A stretch of 13,437 bases of DNA from Verrucomicrobiota bacterium (GTDB lineage: Bacteria > Verrucomicrobiota > Verrucomicrobiia > Limisphaerales > UBA8199). The notes under the pieces are model-generated. The model did no database searches. It saw nothing but the letters and a program-made list of their open reading frames with translations, and was not told the DNA's origin. Positions 3,927-11,208 of this stretch are shown here, piece after piece (the stretch's first letter is position 1; each line of letters starts with the position of its first letter). The position numbers and the translations under genes were made by a program. The DNA is taken from positions 21,818 through 35,254 of the forward strand of contig JAPLUA010000294.1 of the NCBI GenBank assembly GCA_026397855.1. Reading direction: 5' to 3'.

Positions 3927-6221
3927 ATGGCGAGCGAAGCCCCATCGGACACCGGAAACCGGTTCCAGCCGCATGTTCCACCAGCCTCGGCCATGCGCGA
4001 ATGCACGCCGCGTGCCATTATTCTCGGCACCGTGCTGGGCGTGGTCTTCGGAGCTTCTTCCCTTTATCTCGTCCTCAAGGTCGGCCTTACGGTCAGCGCG
4101 TCCATCCCGGTGGCGGTGATTTCCCTGGCCCTCTTCCGGCTCTGGTCCAAGGCCGGCGGGCGCGATGCGACCATCCTGGAGAACAACATTGTCCAGACTG
4201 CCGGCTCGGCGGGTGAGTCCATTGCGTTCGGCCTCGGCGTCACCATGCCGGCGATCATGATCCTCGGGTTCGACCTGGAGATCGGCCGGGTCATGCTGGT
4301 GGGATTGCTGGGGGGCCTCCTGGGCATCCTCATGATGATCCCGCTGCGGCGGGCGCTCATTGTCGCGCAGCATGGCCAGCTCAAGTATCCCGAGGGCACC
4401 GCTTGCGCCCAGGTGCTCAAGGCCGGTGCGGTGGGGCAGCCGGGGGCCGCCGAAACGTCCGAACCGGCCGGGTCGTTCGCCAGCACCGGCATCAAGGCCT
4501 CGACCATCTTTACCGGGTTCGGGCTTGGGCTGGTTTATAAGACGCTGATGTCGGCCCTGAAGCTCTGGAAGGACGTGCCGGAGAGAATCTTCGGCGCACC
4601 ACTTAAGGGCGGCTCCATCTCCGCGGAGATTTCCCCCGAGCTTCTGGGGGTGGGCTACATTATTGGCCCGAGGATCTCCTCCATCATGATGGCCGGCGGC
4701 TTGCTGAGCTGCCTGGTGCTGACGCCGCTCATCAAGTTCTTCGGCGATGGCTTGAACGTCGTGCTGCCGCCGGGCACCAAGCTCATTGCCGACATGACCC
4801 CCGGCCAGATCCGCACCGCCTACATCCTCTACATCGGCGCGGGCGCGGTTGCCGCCGGCGGCATCATCAGCCTCTTGCGCTCTCTGCCCATCATTCTCCA
4901 CGGCATTCGCTCCGGGTTGTCCGACTTCACAGCCGCCGCTGCTGTTCATGGCACGATCCTCCGCACCGATCGCGATTTATCCATGAAGCTCGTGGCGGGG
5001 GGTATTGTGGCGCTGATAGTGGCCATCCTCGCCGCACCCTCGCTGCACATGAACATCCTGGGGGCCGTGATGATCGTGGTGTTCGGCTTCCTGTTCGTCA
5101 CGGTGTCATCGCGGCTCACGGGGGAAATCGGCTCATCCTCCAATCCCATCTCCGGCATGACGGTCGCCACGCTGCTGCTCACCTGCCTGGTGTTCCTGGT
5201 CGTCGGCTGGACGGGCGGGACCTACTATGTGACCGCGCTTTCAGTAGGCGGCATCGTCTGTGTTGCCGCCTCCAACGCCGGCGCCACGTCCCAGGACTTG
5301 AAGACCGGCTTCCTGCTGGGCGCCACGCCCAGGCTCCAGCAGATCGCGATTCTCATCGGTGCCGCAGTGAGCGCGCTTGTGCTCGGGCCGATTCTGCTGG
5401 GGTTGAACCAGACCGCCACGGTCTATGTGCCGGCCGCGCAAGTCGCGCCCGGCTTGCATGTCCCGGCCGATGCGCGGCTGGGCGGGCCTGAAACGCTGCA
5501 CGGTTCCCAGGCCCGGGCGGATACCAAAGCCTACCGCGTCTGGCAGAAGACCGATACCGCCGGCGGTCCTGCGGGCAAATACCTCGTGGACGTTTCCGGC
5601 GCGGTGGTGTGGCTGGTGGACCCGGGCATCAACGGCGCTTTCAAGACGCGGCCCGACGGCACCGAGGTGCGGAAGTTCGACGCCCCCAAGGCCACCCTCA
5701 TGAGCTACATCATCAAGGGCATGCTCGACCGCAAGCTGCCCTGGGGCTTGGTATTGTTCGGCGTCATGATTGCCGTCGTGTTGGAGCTGTGCGGGGTGTC
5801 CTCGCTCGCCTTCGCCGTGGGCGCCTACCTGCCGATCGCTTCCTCGGCGCCCATCTTCGTCGGCGGGTTGGTGCGCTGGCTGGTGGATCAGCGCATGAGA
5901 CACTCCCTGCGCGAGCACAAGCTGGACGAGGCCACCCTCGCCGCCGAAAGCGACAAGAGCCCCGGCGTGCTGCTCGCGAGCGGCTACATTGCCGGGGGAG
6001 CCATTGCGGGCATCCTCATCGCGTTCGTGGCGGGCGTGCTGGGCGATCTTGACGCGCGCATCACCAGTTGGGCTGAGGCCTCCAACCCGTTCTTTGCCGG
6101 GCCGAACGCAGACTGGCTGGCGCTGATCCCGTTCGTGGCGCTGACCGGCTTCCTCTACCTGACCGGCAGACAAGCGCCGCAGACGCCAATCAGGGCTCGC
6201 GAGGACGCTCGCGCTCCCTGA
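3927..6221 (+). CDS. OPT-family oligopeptide transporter
   Basis: A 764-aa inner-membrane secondary transporter of the OPT superfamily, prokaryotic branch, expected to import small peptides with cations. The N-terminal PPASAMRECTPRAIILGTVLG, the ENNIVQTAGSAGES block (85-98), LKYPEGTACAQVLKAG (152-167), SSRLTGEIGSSSNPISGMT (394-412) and NAGATSQDLKTGFLLGATP (450-468) are characteristic. Many hydrophobic helices are visible. A long polar loop (about 495-592) interrupts the C-terminal half. It contains YLVDVSGAVVWLVDPGING, is probably extracytoplasmic, and is a variation seen in this branch. The start ATG 3927 is chosen because the upstream in-frame extension consists of a heptamer array and leader sequence. 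The C-terminal tail REDARAP and the stop codon come from a palindromic repeat. nadA follows after 37 bp, so co-transcription is likely. Substrate is unproven. Confidence 0.9.
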   Translation: MASEAPSDTGNRFQPHVPPASAMRECTPRAIILGTVLGVVFGASSLYLVLKVGLTVSASIPVAVISLALFRLWSKAGGRDATILENNIVQTAGSAGESIAFGLGVTMPAIMILGFDLEIGRVMLVGLLGGLLGILMMIPLRRALIVAQHGQLKYPEGTACAQVLKAGAVGQPGAAETSEPAGSFASTGIKASTIFTGFGLGLVYKTLMSALKLWKDVPERIFGAPLKGGSISAEISPELLGVGYIIGPRISSIMMAGGLLSCLVLTPLIKFFGDGLNVVLPPGTKLIADMTPGQIRTAYILYIGAGAVAAGGIISLLRSLPIILHGIRSGLSDFTAAAAVHGTILRTDRDLSMKLVAGGIVALIVAILAAPSLHMNILGAVMIVVFGFLFVTVSSRLTGEIGSSSNPISGMTVATLLLTCLVFLVVGWTGGTYYVTALSVGGIVCVAASNAGATSQDLKTGFLLGATPRLQQIAILIGAAVSALVLGPILLGLNQTATVYVPAAQVAPGLHVPADARLGGPETLHGSQARADTKAYRVWQKTDTAGGPAGKYLVDVSGAVVWLVDPGINGAFKTRPDGTEVRKFDAPKATLMSYIIKGMLDRKLPWGLVLFGVMIAVVLELCGVSSLAFAVGAYLPIASSAPIFVGGLVRWLVDQRMRHSLREHKLDEATLAAESDKSPGVLLASGYIAGGAIAGILIAFVAGVLGDLDARITSWAEASNPFFAGPNADWLALIPFVALTGFLYLTGRQAPQTPIRAREDARAP
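6191..6220. repeat. Palindromic element forming the OPT gene's 3' end
   Basis: CAGGGCTCGCGAG (6191-6203) and CTCGCGCTCCCTG (6208-6220) form an imperfect inverted repeat (11 of 13 pairs) around AGGA. It encodes the tail RAREDARAP, and its right end supplies the first two bases of the TGA stop (6219-6221). GAGCGCGAGCGTCC-type palindromes are, from memory, dispersed in related genomes. It could also act as a weak hairpin between OPT and nadA. Confidence 0.6.
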
Positions 6222-6258
6222 ATTGACGCCCGCCAAAGGGGGCGGTAGCTTATGGCGA

Positions 6259-7287
6259 ATGACTGAGTTAACCGCTGTTATCCCGCCCGGTGTGGACCGT
6301 TTCCCGGTCCGCACACCGGTGCCGCGTGCGCAACTGGATGCGCTGTCGCGCGAGATCCTTGTGCTGAAGAAGCAGCTCAACGCGGTTATTCTGGCCCACA
6401 ACTACCAGGTGCCCGAAATCCAGGACATCGCCGACTACGTAGGAGACTCGCTCGGGCTTTCCCAACAGGCCGGCCAGACCAAGGCCGACGTGATCGTGTT
6501 CTGCGGCGTCCATTTCATGGCGGAGACGGCCAAGATATTGAGCCCCGGCAAGATCGTCGTGCTGCCGGACAAGGAAGCCGGGTGCTCGCTGGAGGAGGCC
6601 TGCCCGGCGGACAAGTTGGCCGAGTTCCAGAAGACCAATCCCAACTTCTACACCGTCACCTACATCAACTGCAGCGCGGCGGTAAAGGCGCTCAGCGACG
6701 TGATTTGCACCAGCGGCAACGCGGTGAAGATCGTCAACGCCACCCCCAAGGACAAAGACCTGCTGTTCGTGCCCGACGAAAACCTGGGCGAGTGGGTGAT
6801 CGAGCAAACCGGTCGCCCGATGACGCTGTGGCGGGGCAACTGTTACGCGCATGTGGAGTTCCGCCGCGAGAGCGTCCTGCGCGCCAGGGAGGCATACCCG
6901 GAGGCGAAGGTCGTGGTGCATCCCGAGAGCCTGCACGAGGTGCGAGAATTGGCCGATTCGGTGTGCTCGACCGAAAAGATGATTACCTACTGCCAGACTT
7001 CCCCAGCGAAGCAATTCATCGTCGTGACAGAATCCGGCATCATCCACCGGCTCCAGAAGGAGTGCCCGGGCAAGGAATTCGTCTGCGCGCCCGCCTTCGA
7101 CGTGATGCGAGTCCCGACCGATCCGTGCCGCTGCAGCGAGTGCAAATACATGAAGCTGAACACGCTCGAGAAGGTGCGCGACTGCATGAAGAACCTCTCG
7201 CCGCGTATTGAGCTGCCCGAGGAGATTATCCGCCGCGCGCAGTTGCCGATCCAGCGGATGCTGGAAATCTCGGCTCGCTCAGTATAG
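6259..7287 (+). CDS. nadA: Quinolinate synthase NadA
   Basis: NadA condenses iminoaspartate with dihydroxyacetone phosphate to quinolinate in de novo NAD synthesis, using a [4Fe-4S] cluster in the cytoplasm. The 342-aa product has the family's landmarks: LAHNYQ (45-50), DYVGDSLGLS (59-68), FCGVHFMAETAKIL (81-94), CSLEEACPAD (109-118), the first cluster cysteine in VICTSGNAV (C150), the second in GNCYAHVEF (C195), HPES (221-224), TSPAKQFIVVTESG (247-260), and the third in the Cys-rich stretch CRCSECKYMKLNT (C290, C292, C295). ATG 6259 is preferred because residues upstream in the same frame (from TTG 6223) are not family-like. AAGGGGG at 6236-6242 is a possible Shine-Dalgarno but lies 16 bp away, and better spaced for ATG 6252 of a 4-codon frame. 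No nadB or nadC is nearby. Its 3' end overlaps guaD by 9 bp. Confidence 0.96.
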   Translation: MTELTAVIPPGVDRFPVRTPVPRAQLDALSREILVLKKQLNAVILAHNYQVPEIQDIADYVGDSLGLSQQAGQTKADVIVFCGVHFMAETAKILSPGKIVVLPDKEAGCSLEEACPADKLAEFQKTNPNFYTVTYINCSAAVKALSDVICTSGNAVKIVNATPKDKDLLFVPDENLGEWVIEQTGRPMTLWRGNCYAHVEFRRESVLRAREAYPEAKVVVHPESLHEVRELADSVCSTEKMITYCQTSPAKQFIVVTESGIIHRLQKECPGKEFVCAPAFDVMRVPTDPCRCSECKYMKLNTLEKVRDCMKNLSPRIELPEEIIRRAQLPIQRMLEISARSV

Positions 7288-7746
7288 AACCTTGTCCGCT
7301 TTCTGCTCCCACTCCGTAAAGGCCACCAGGGCTTCCTTCCGCAGGAGTTGCTTCAGCTTGCGCTTGCGCTTGCCTATCGGCAGCGCGACCTCGCGGTAGA
7401 TGAAGTCGTCGTCGAAGTTGATCCGGGCAGCATCCTGGCGGGTATTGCCATAAAACACATTGTGTAGGCGCGCCCAGTAGATCGCCGACAGGCACATCGG
7501 GCAGGGCTCGCAACTGGTGTAGAGGTCGCAGTCGTCGAGCTGGAAGGTCTTCAGCCGCCGGCAGGCCTCGCGAATAGCAACCACCTCGGCATGGGCCGTC
7601 GGGTCGTTGGCCGAAGTGACCTGATTCCAGCCACGGCCGACGATCCTGCCGTTGCGCACCACCAGTGCGCCAAATGGCCCACCCTGGCCTCGGCGCATCT
7701 TCTGAATGGAGAGGCGAATGGCCTCGCGCATGAACTTCTCGTTCAT
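7279..7746 (-). CDS. guaD: Guanine deaminase (CDA-fold nucleoside deaminase)
   Basis: A 155-aa zinc deaminase predicted to convert guanine to xanthine plus ammonia. It is close in length and text to the Bacillus-type GuaD: GGPFGALVV (22-30), NDPTAHAEVVAIREAC (47-62) with zinc ligand His52 and proton shuttle Glu54, FQLDDCDLYTSCEPCPMC (68-85) with zinc ligands Cys82 and Cys85, AIYWAR (88-93), and FDDDFIYRE (111-119) corresponding to the substrate-binding Asp region. tRNA adenosine deaminase TadA shares the fold, but the DDC-LYTSCEPCPMC-AIYWAR and FDD-FIY-E stretches favour GuaD. Its ATG overlaps the stop of the upstream PIG-L gene by 4 bp (ATGA), so translation is probably coupled. It ends convergently with nadA with 9 bp shared. 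Confidence 0.92.
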   Translation of the reverse strand: MNEKFMREAIRLSIQKMRRGQGGPFGALVVRNGRIVGRGWNQVTSANDPTAHAEVVAIREACRRLKTFQLDDCDLYTSCEPCPMCLSAIYWARLHNVFYGNTRQDAARINFDDDFIYREVALPIGKRKRKLKQLLRKEALVAFTEWEQKADKVLY

Positions 7747-8567
7747 GCAAAGAGCTCGCCGACATTCATGGAGAGCGGCACTTGTTTGCCGCCCTCAAAG
7801 AGCTTTGTCGCCTGGCCCTGGCTCCACTTGCGCAACCGATAGAGCACGGCGAACGTGTAGTCCGGCACAGCCCCGCCCTGCCCGCCGACCACCTCGCCGC
7901 CCCGGCGCACGTTGTCCATCATCCACGGGGCCAGCAGTAAATGGTAGGGGTTGCGATTCACTTCGCCCACGTGGAAGCTGGTCGCCGCCATCATGTCGCC
8001 GAGGTCCTCGGCGCTCATCTCGACCATCAGGTTCGGGTCGGTCATCGCGCCCCAGAACTCGGTCTCGACCAGGTAACAGGTATAGCTGGCGGGCATCTGT
8101 TTCAGGGCATCCATTACCAGGTAGTGGGTGCCGATGTGCGTGCTGTTCCAGTCGCGGTCGTGGGGGAACAGCAGCACCTTTGGCTGGTGCTGTTCAATGA
8201 TATCCTTGATCACCTTGACGCAGGCGGCCCAGTGTTTCTCCAGGCCGTTCGGTCCGGTGGTCAGGAGGGTAAAGCCGATGTAATCGCAGGCATTCTGCAG
8301 CTCGCGCAGACGTTCCTGCTGGCGCTCCTTCTTGCTGCCGAGCGTGACGGCGACATTGATGAGGTTGATACGCGCCTGGCGCAGCAGCCGCGCCGCAATG
8401 CCCCCGACGATGCACTCGTCGTCCGGGTGCGGCGCGAAGAAGAGCGCCTTGGGCGCGTTGGGCGGAATCTCGGGCCGCGGGGTGGGCTTGAAGGTGCCGA
8501 GTGGAAATGAGCGACCTTGCTTGAGCAGGCGCGCGTAGTCAGATGCGAGTTGATGATAGGGGGTCAT
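7743..8567 (-). CDS. PIG-L/LmbE-family deacetylase
   Basis: A 274-aa zinc-dependent de-N-acetylase of the PIG-L (LmbE) family, which removes acetyl groups from GlcNAc-type sugars or conjugates. The zinc site is visible as APHPDDE (45-51, with His47 and Asp50), and the later ligand lies in NSTHIGTHYL (His144 or His148). Other conserved-looking blocks are GSKKERQQERLRELQNAC, PNGLEKHWA, PHDRDWNS, ETEFWG, FHVGEVNRNPYHL and DNVRRGGEVVGGQGG. They recall LmbE-like proteins, sometimes fused to glucosamine-6-phosphate deaminase, in Verrucomicrobiota. No signal peptide is evident, so it is probably cytoplasmic. The substrate is unknown. The upstream ROK gene is 46 bp away and guaD overlaps its stop. 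Confidence 0.88.
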   Translation of the reverse strand: MTPYHQLASDYARLLKQGRSFPLGTFKPTPRPEIPPNAPKALFFAPHPDDECIVGGIAARLLRQARINLINVAVTLGSKKERQQERLRELQNACDYIGFTLLTTGPNGLEKHWAACVKVIKDIIEQHQPKVLLFPHDRDWNSTHIGTHYLVMDALKQMPASYTCYLVETEFWGAMTDPNLMVEMSAEDLGDMMAATSFHVGEVNRNPYHLLLAPWMMDNVRRGGEVVGGQGGAVPDYTFAVLYRLRKWSQGQATKLFEGGKQVPLSMNVGELFA

Positions 8568-8573
8568 ATAAAC

Positions 8574-8602
8574 AGTGTAATTGCAACCTCAATGCCTTTC
8601 AA
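8574..8602 (-). promoter_or_regulatory. Candidate promoter before the PIG-L gene, leaderless
   Basis: On the minus strand TTGAAA (8597-8602, 5 of 6 to consensus) and TACACT (8574-8579, 4 of 6) are separated by 17 bp. The -10 ends 6 bp before the ATG, so transcription could begin at or next to the start codon. It lies in the 46-bp gap after the ROK gene, so it would be an internal promoter for PIG-L and guaD. Confidence 0.35.
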
Positions 8603-8613
8603 TTCTGGAATGC

Positions 8614-10017
8614 CTACGCCAGCGTTGGCAGGCTCGCCGCCGCAACCGCCTGGCCGTGGCGCTTGTCTTTCTCGTCGGGGATATGGAAGGCGATCCTGTT
8701 GGTCAGTTCGGGGAACTCCGCCTTGAGCACATCCTTCGCCCCGGCGATGATGACATCGCCGCCCGGTCCGGAGGTGACCCGGCCCAGGATCAGCACATTC
8801 TCCAGGTCGTAGAAGTCAGTAAAGTGGGGGATAGCGTAGCCCAGGTAGGTGCCGATCGTCTCGTAGATCTTCCGGGCGCGGTAATCGCCCTGGTCCATCA
8901 GCTTCTGCACCTGCTTGAGCTTCTCCGGCAGCCCGAGCCCGGCCTCCACCTCGATACCTGCGGGCGCGAGCAGACGCCCGACGCACTGCTGGGAGAAATA
9001 CTGCACGTCGCAGCCGTAATCGCCGGACCATTCATCGGTCGCCGCGCCGGGGTTGAGATCAACCGGCACGAAGGCCAGTTCGTTGATCCAGGAAGTGATG
9101 TTGCCCTCGGCGTTCACGTAGCCACCGGCGGTGCTCGTGCCCAGCGAAATGCCCAGGATGCGGTTCTTGCCCAACGACATCGAGCCGGCCAGGGCGGTGA
9201 CCTCGCCATCGTTCACCACCTCCAGCGGGATGTTGTTCCACGCCTTCCGGACTTCGAGGAACAGATCCCGGACGCGCTTGTTGAACACGTCCGGCGGCAC
9301 CCCGCGGAAGAGCGAGGCGACCTTGACGCGGTTGTTCACATACACCCCCGCCGCGCTGCCGCCAATCGCATCCACCCGCGGCAAATGAGCCGCCGCCTTC
9401 TTCAGCGAATCCATGATGCCGTCGTAGTGGTACTGGGGGTCGGGCTGGAAATAGGGATCCCACACGGTTTCCTCGCTAAACACCACCTTGCCGTCAATGA
9501 CTGCCGCCACCTTGCGGTCGCTGCCGCCGAGGTCGAAGCCGATGCGGCAGCCGTCCAGGTGCCGGCCCAGCGACGCGGCGCTGCGGTGTTCTGCGGGCAG
9601 GGCTTTGTCGTGGACCACCTCGATGGGGTGATCGAACATCCGCTCGCCCACGATATTCGAGTCAAACTTGCCGGTGGGCACCTCGCGGTAATACGCCGCT
9701 AGCTTCGCTGCCAGCGGCGCCGGCCCGTCAAAGTGAATGCGGAACCCGCCCCGCGACCAGAGCAGGAACTTCACGATGCGCTCCAGGTAAGTAAAATTGC
9801 CGGCCGCCTGCGGGTGGCTGTCCGGCAGAATAGGCGTGGTGAAGTGGGAGACGGTGCCGTCAGTCTGTTCCAGCGCCAGGCGGACGGTCACGCTGCCGGC
9901 CGTGGACCGCGCCAGTGCCCGAAAGGCGCGATTAGCCAGGACCGCGGGCCGGAACGCAGGGTCCAATACCGGCGTGACTCGCGGCGCGATTAAAGGGAGT
10001 CCGTTATTAGCATTCAT
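8614..10017 (-). CDS. ROK-family protein (sugar-kinase fold), atypical
   Basis: A 467-aa protein with an actin-like ROK ATPase core in the C-terminal two thirds. The phosphate-1 loop is IGFDLGGSDRKVAAVIDG (159-176), the catalytic-type Asp is in VVNDGEVTALAG (Asp270), and the phosphate-2 loop is ISLGTSTAGGY (290-300). The ROK zinc motif (C-x-C-G-x2-G-C) is reduced to GCDVQYFSQQC (335-345). The first ~155 residues are not the winged-helix of ROK repressors and I do not recognise them. ATG 10015-10017 is chosen; a TTG 12 codons upstream is possible but has no better context. Beside a PIG-L deacetylase a role in amino-sugar use is plausible. Whether it phosphorylates a sugar is uncertain because of the altered zinc motif. 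Confidence 0.82.
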   Translation of the reverse strand: MNANNGLPLIAPRVTPVLDPAFRPAVLANRAFRALARSTAGSVTVRLALEQTDGTVSHFTTPILPDSHPQAAGNFTYLERIVKFLLWSRGGFRIHFDGPAPLAAKLAAYYREVPTGKFDSNIVGERMFDHPIEVVHDKALPAEHRSAASLGRHLDGCRIGFDLGGSDRKVAAVIDGKVVFSEETVWDPYFQPDPQYHYDGIMDSLKKAAAHLPRVDAIGGSAAGVYVNNRVKVASLFRGVPPDVFNKRVRDLFLEVRKAWNNIPLEVVNDGEVTALAGSMSLGKNRILGISLGTSTAGGYVNAEGNITSWINELAFVPVDLNPGAATDEWSGDYGCDVQYFSQQCVGRLLAPAGIEVEAGLGLPEKLKQVQKLMDQGDYRARKIYETIGTYLGYAIPHFTDFYDLENVLILGRVTSGPGGDVIIAGAKDVLKAEFPELTNRIAFHIPDEKDKRHGQAVAAASLPTLA

Positions 10018-10029
10018 TTCGCGGGGATT

Positions 10030-10058
10030 GTTGTAATTCAGACGCACCGGCAACTCAA
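10030..10058 (-). promoter_or_regulatory. Candidate promoter before the ROK gene
   Basis: On the minus strand TTGAGT (10053-10058) and TACAAC (10030-10035), each about 4 of 6 to consensus, are 17 bp apart. The -10 ends 12 bp before ATG 10017, giving a leader of only about 5 nt. If real, the upstream TTG start (10051-10053) would lie inside the promoter and could not be used from this transcript. The rest of the 132-bp gap (10059-10149) shows no clear hairpin or binding site. Confidence 0.3.
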
Positions 10059-10149
10059 GCGTCCAATTCAGCGTTAGTCTTGCCGCCCCTGTGATCGCTC
10101 GCGCCCCGTCTTGCCAACCTCCCCGGCCAACTGCATTACGTTGGCATCG

Positions 10150-11208
10150 TCAAAGGTCCGGTGCCGCCCCTCCCGACTGCTCGATTGCAGGCCGGAGAAA
10201 GAACGTGCAGGCGTTCGGATTGTGGGTCTGCTCGCAGCCGACCTGCTGGCGCAGGAACGCCCCGATGTGCAGCACCTGCGCGGTGAAGCCGCCGGCGGCG
10301 AACAGCTCCTTCATGCGCCCCATGCTGAGGCAATTCCAATGATACTCATCCACCGGCTGCACCCGATGCTCCGGGATCTCGTCCATGTTGAAGAAGCCGA
10401 TGCATAGGCCCCTGCGCGTAACCCGGCACACCTCCCTGACGGCGGCTTCCATTCCAGCCAGGGAAAGATGCTCGAACAGGTCGTGCGCGAAGCAGAGGTC
10501 GAAGGCCTTGTCCGGGGCGGCTATTTCAAACACGTTGCCCACCTCGAAGCGCGCGTCCGGGAAGAGCGCCCGGGCATTCCCGATATTCCCGGCGCAGAGA
10601 TCGAACCCCGTGTAGCTCACCCGCCGTGCCAGGCCGTAGGAATGCAGAAAACGGTAATCATTGGCTGAGCCGCACGCCGGCTCCAGGACGGTCAGCGGCC
10701 GGGGGTCGAGGGTATCCGCCGACAGCGCCTGGTTCCAGAGTAGGCGGAAGCACTCCAAACTCGGCTCGTGGGCCACGGCCCGGCCATCAGCGAACCGTGT
10801 TCCAGTGAGAAAGCTCTCGATGTAATTGGGCATCATCAAACCGTCCGCGGCAGCCGGCAGCGCCTGGAAGGTCCGCCCGATAAAATGTGGAATCTCGATA
10901 CCTTCGGCATTATCAGCGCCTTGTCTGAGCGCGTGAAGCACTAGTTCAAGCTCCTCCGCATCGTGCAGCCGCCCGCTCAGTCCCATGAGCCAGTTCATCG
11001 CCGCGGCAAAGCGGTATTCCTGGTCCATCAGCGTGTTGAAACGCCCCGGTGCGAGGACGCGCGCGAGGAAGTGGCGGGTCAGGACGCTCTGCAAATTGAT
11101 GCGGGGATCCTCGACCCCGGCGACCAGGTAATCACCGAGCACCCTGGCATCATGCCGCAGCCACGACCGGGCGAGCCGGTCGGATTCCTCTTTAAGACCT
11201 AACTCCAT
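10150..11208 (-). CDS. Class I SAM-dependent methyltransferase
   Basis: A 352-aa protein whose C-terminal half is a Rossmann-type methyltransferase of the Methyltransf_11/25 kind. Motif I is TVLEPACGSANDYRFL (173-188), the acidic residue of the second strand is in YTGFDLC (199-205), motif III/IV DLCFAHDLFEHLS is at 237-249, followed by EVCRVTRRGLCIGFFN (259-274). The N-terminal ~150 residues are alpha-helical-looking, contain IGRTFQALP and PNYIESF, and are not recognised by me. They may bind the substrate. The start ATG (11206-11208) directly follows the TGA of the hydrolase gene (11209-11211), so the two are surely in one transcript and probably translationally coupled. The substrate cannot be told from sequence. 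Confidence 0.85.
   Translation of the reverse strand: MELGLKEESDRLARSWLRHDARVLGDYLVAGVEDPRINLQSVLTRHFLARVLAPGRFNTLMDQEYRFAAAMNWLMGLSGRLHDAEELELVLHALRQGADNAEGIEIPHFIGRTFQALPAAADGLMMPNYIESFLTGTRFADGRAVAHEPSLECFRLLWNQALSADTLDPRPLTVLEPACGSANDYRFLHSYGLARRVSYTGFDLCAGNIGNARALFPDARFEVGNVFEIAAPDKAFDLCFAHDLFEHLSLAGMEAAVREVCRVTRRGLCIGFFNMDEIPEHRVQPVDEYHWNCLSMGRMKELFAAGGFTAQVLHIGAFLRQQVGCEQTHNPNACTFFLRPAIEQSGGAAPDL

Noticed and set aside
5241..6401. 386-codon antisense frame over OPT and the nadA start
   Set aside because: It spans two confidently identified plus-strand genes, and its product is rich in His, Gly and Gln without domain features.
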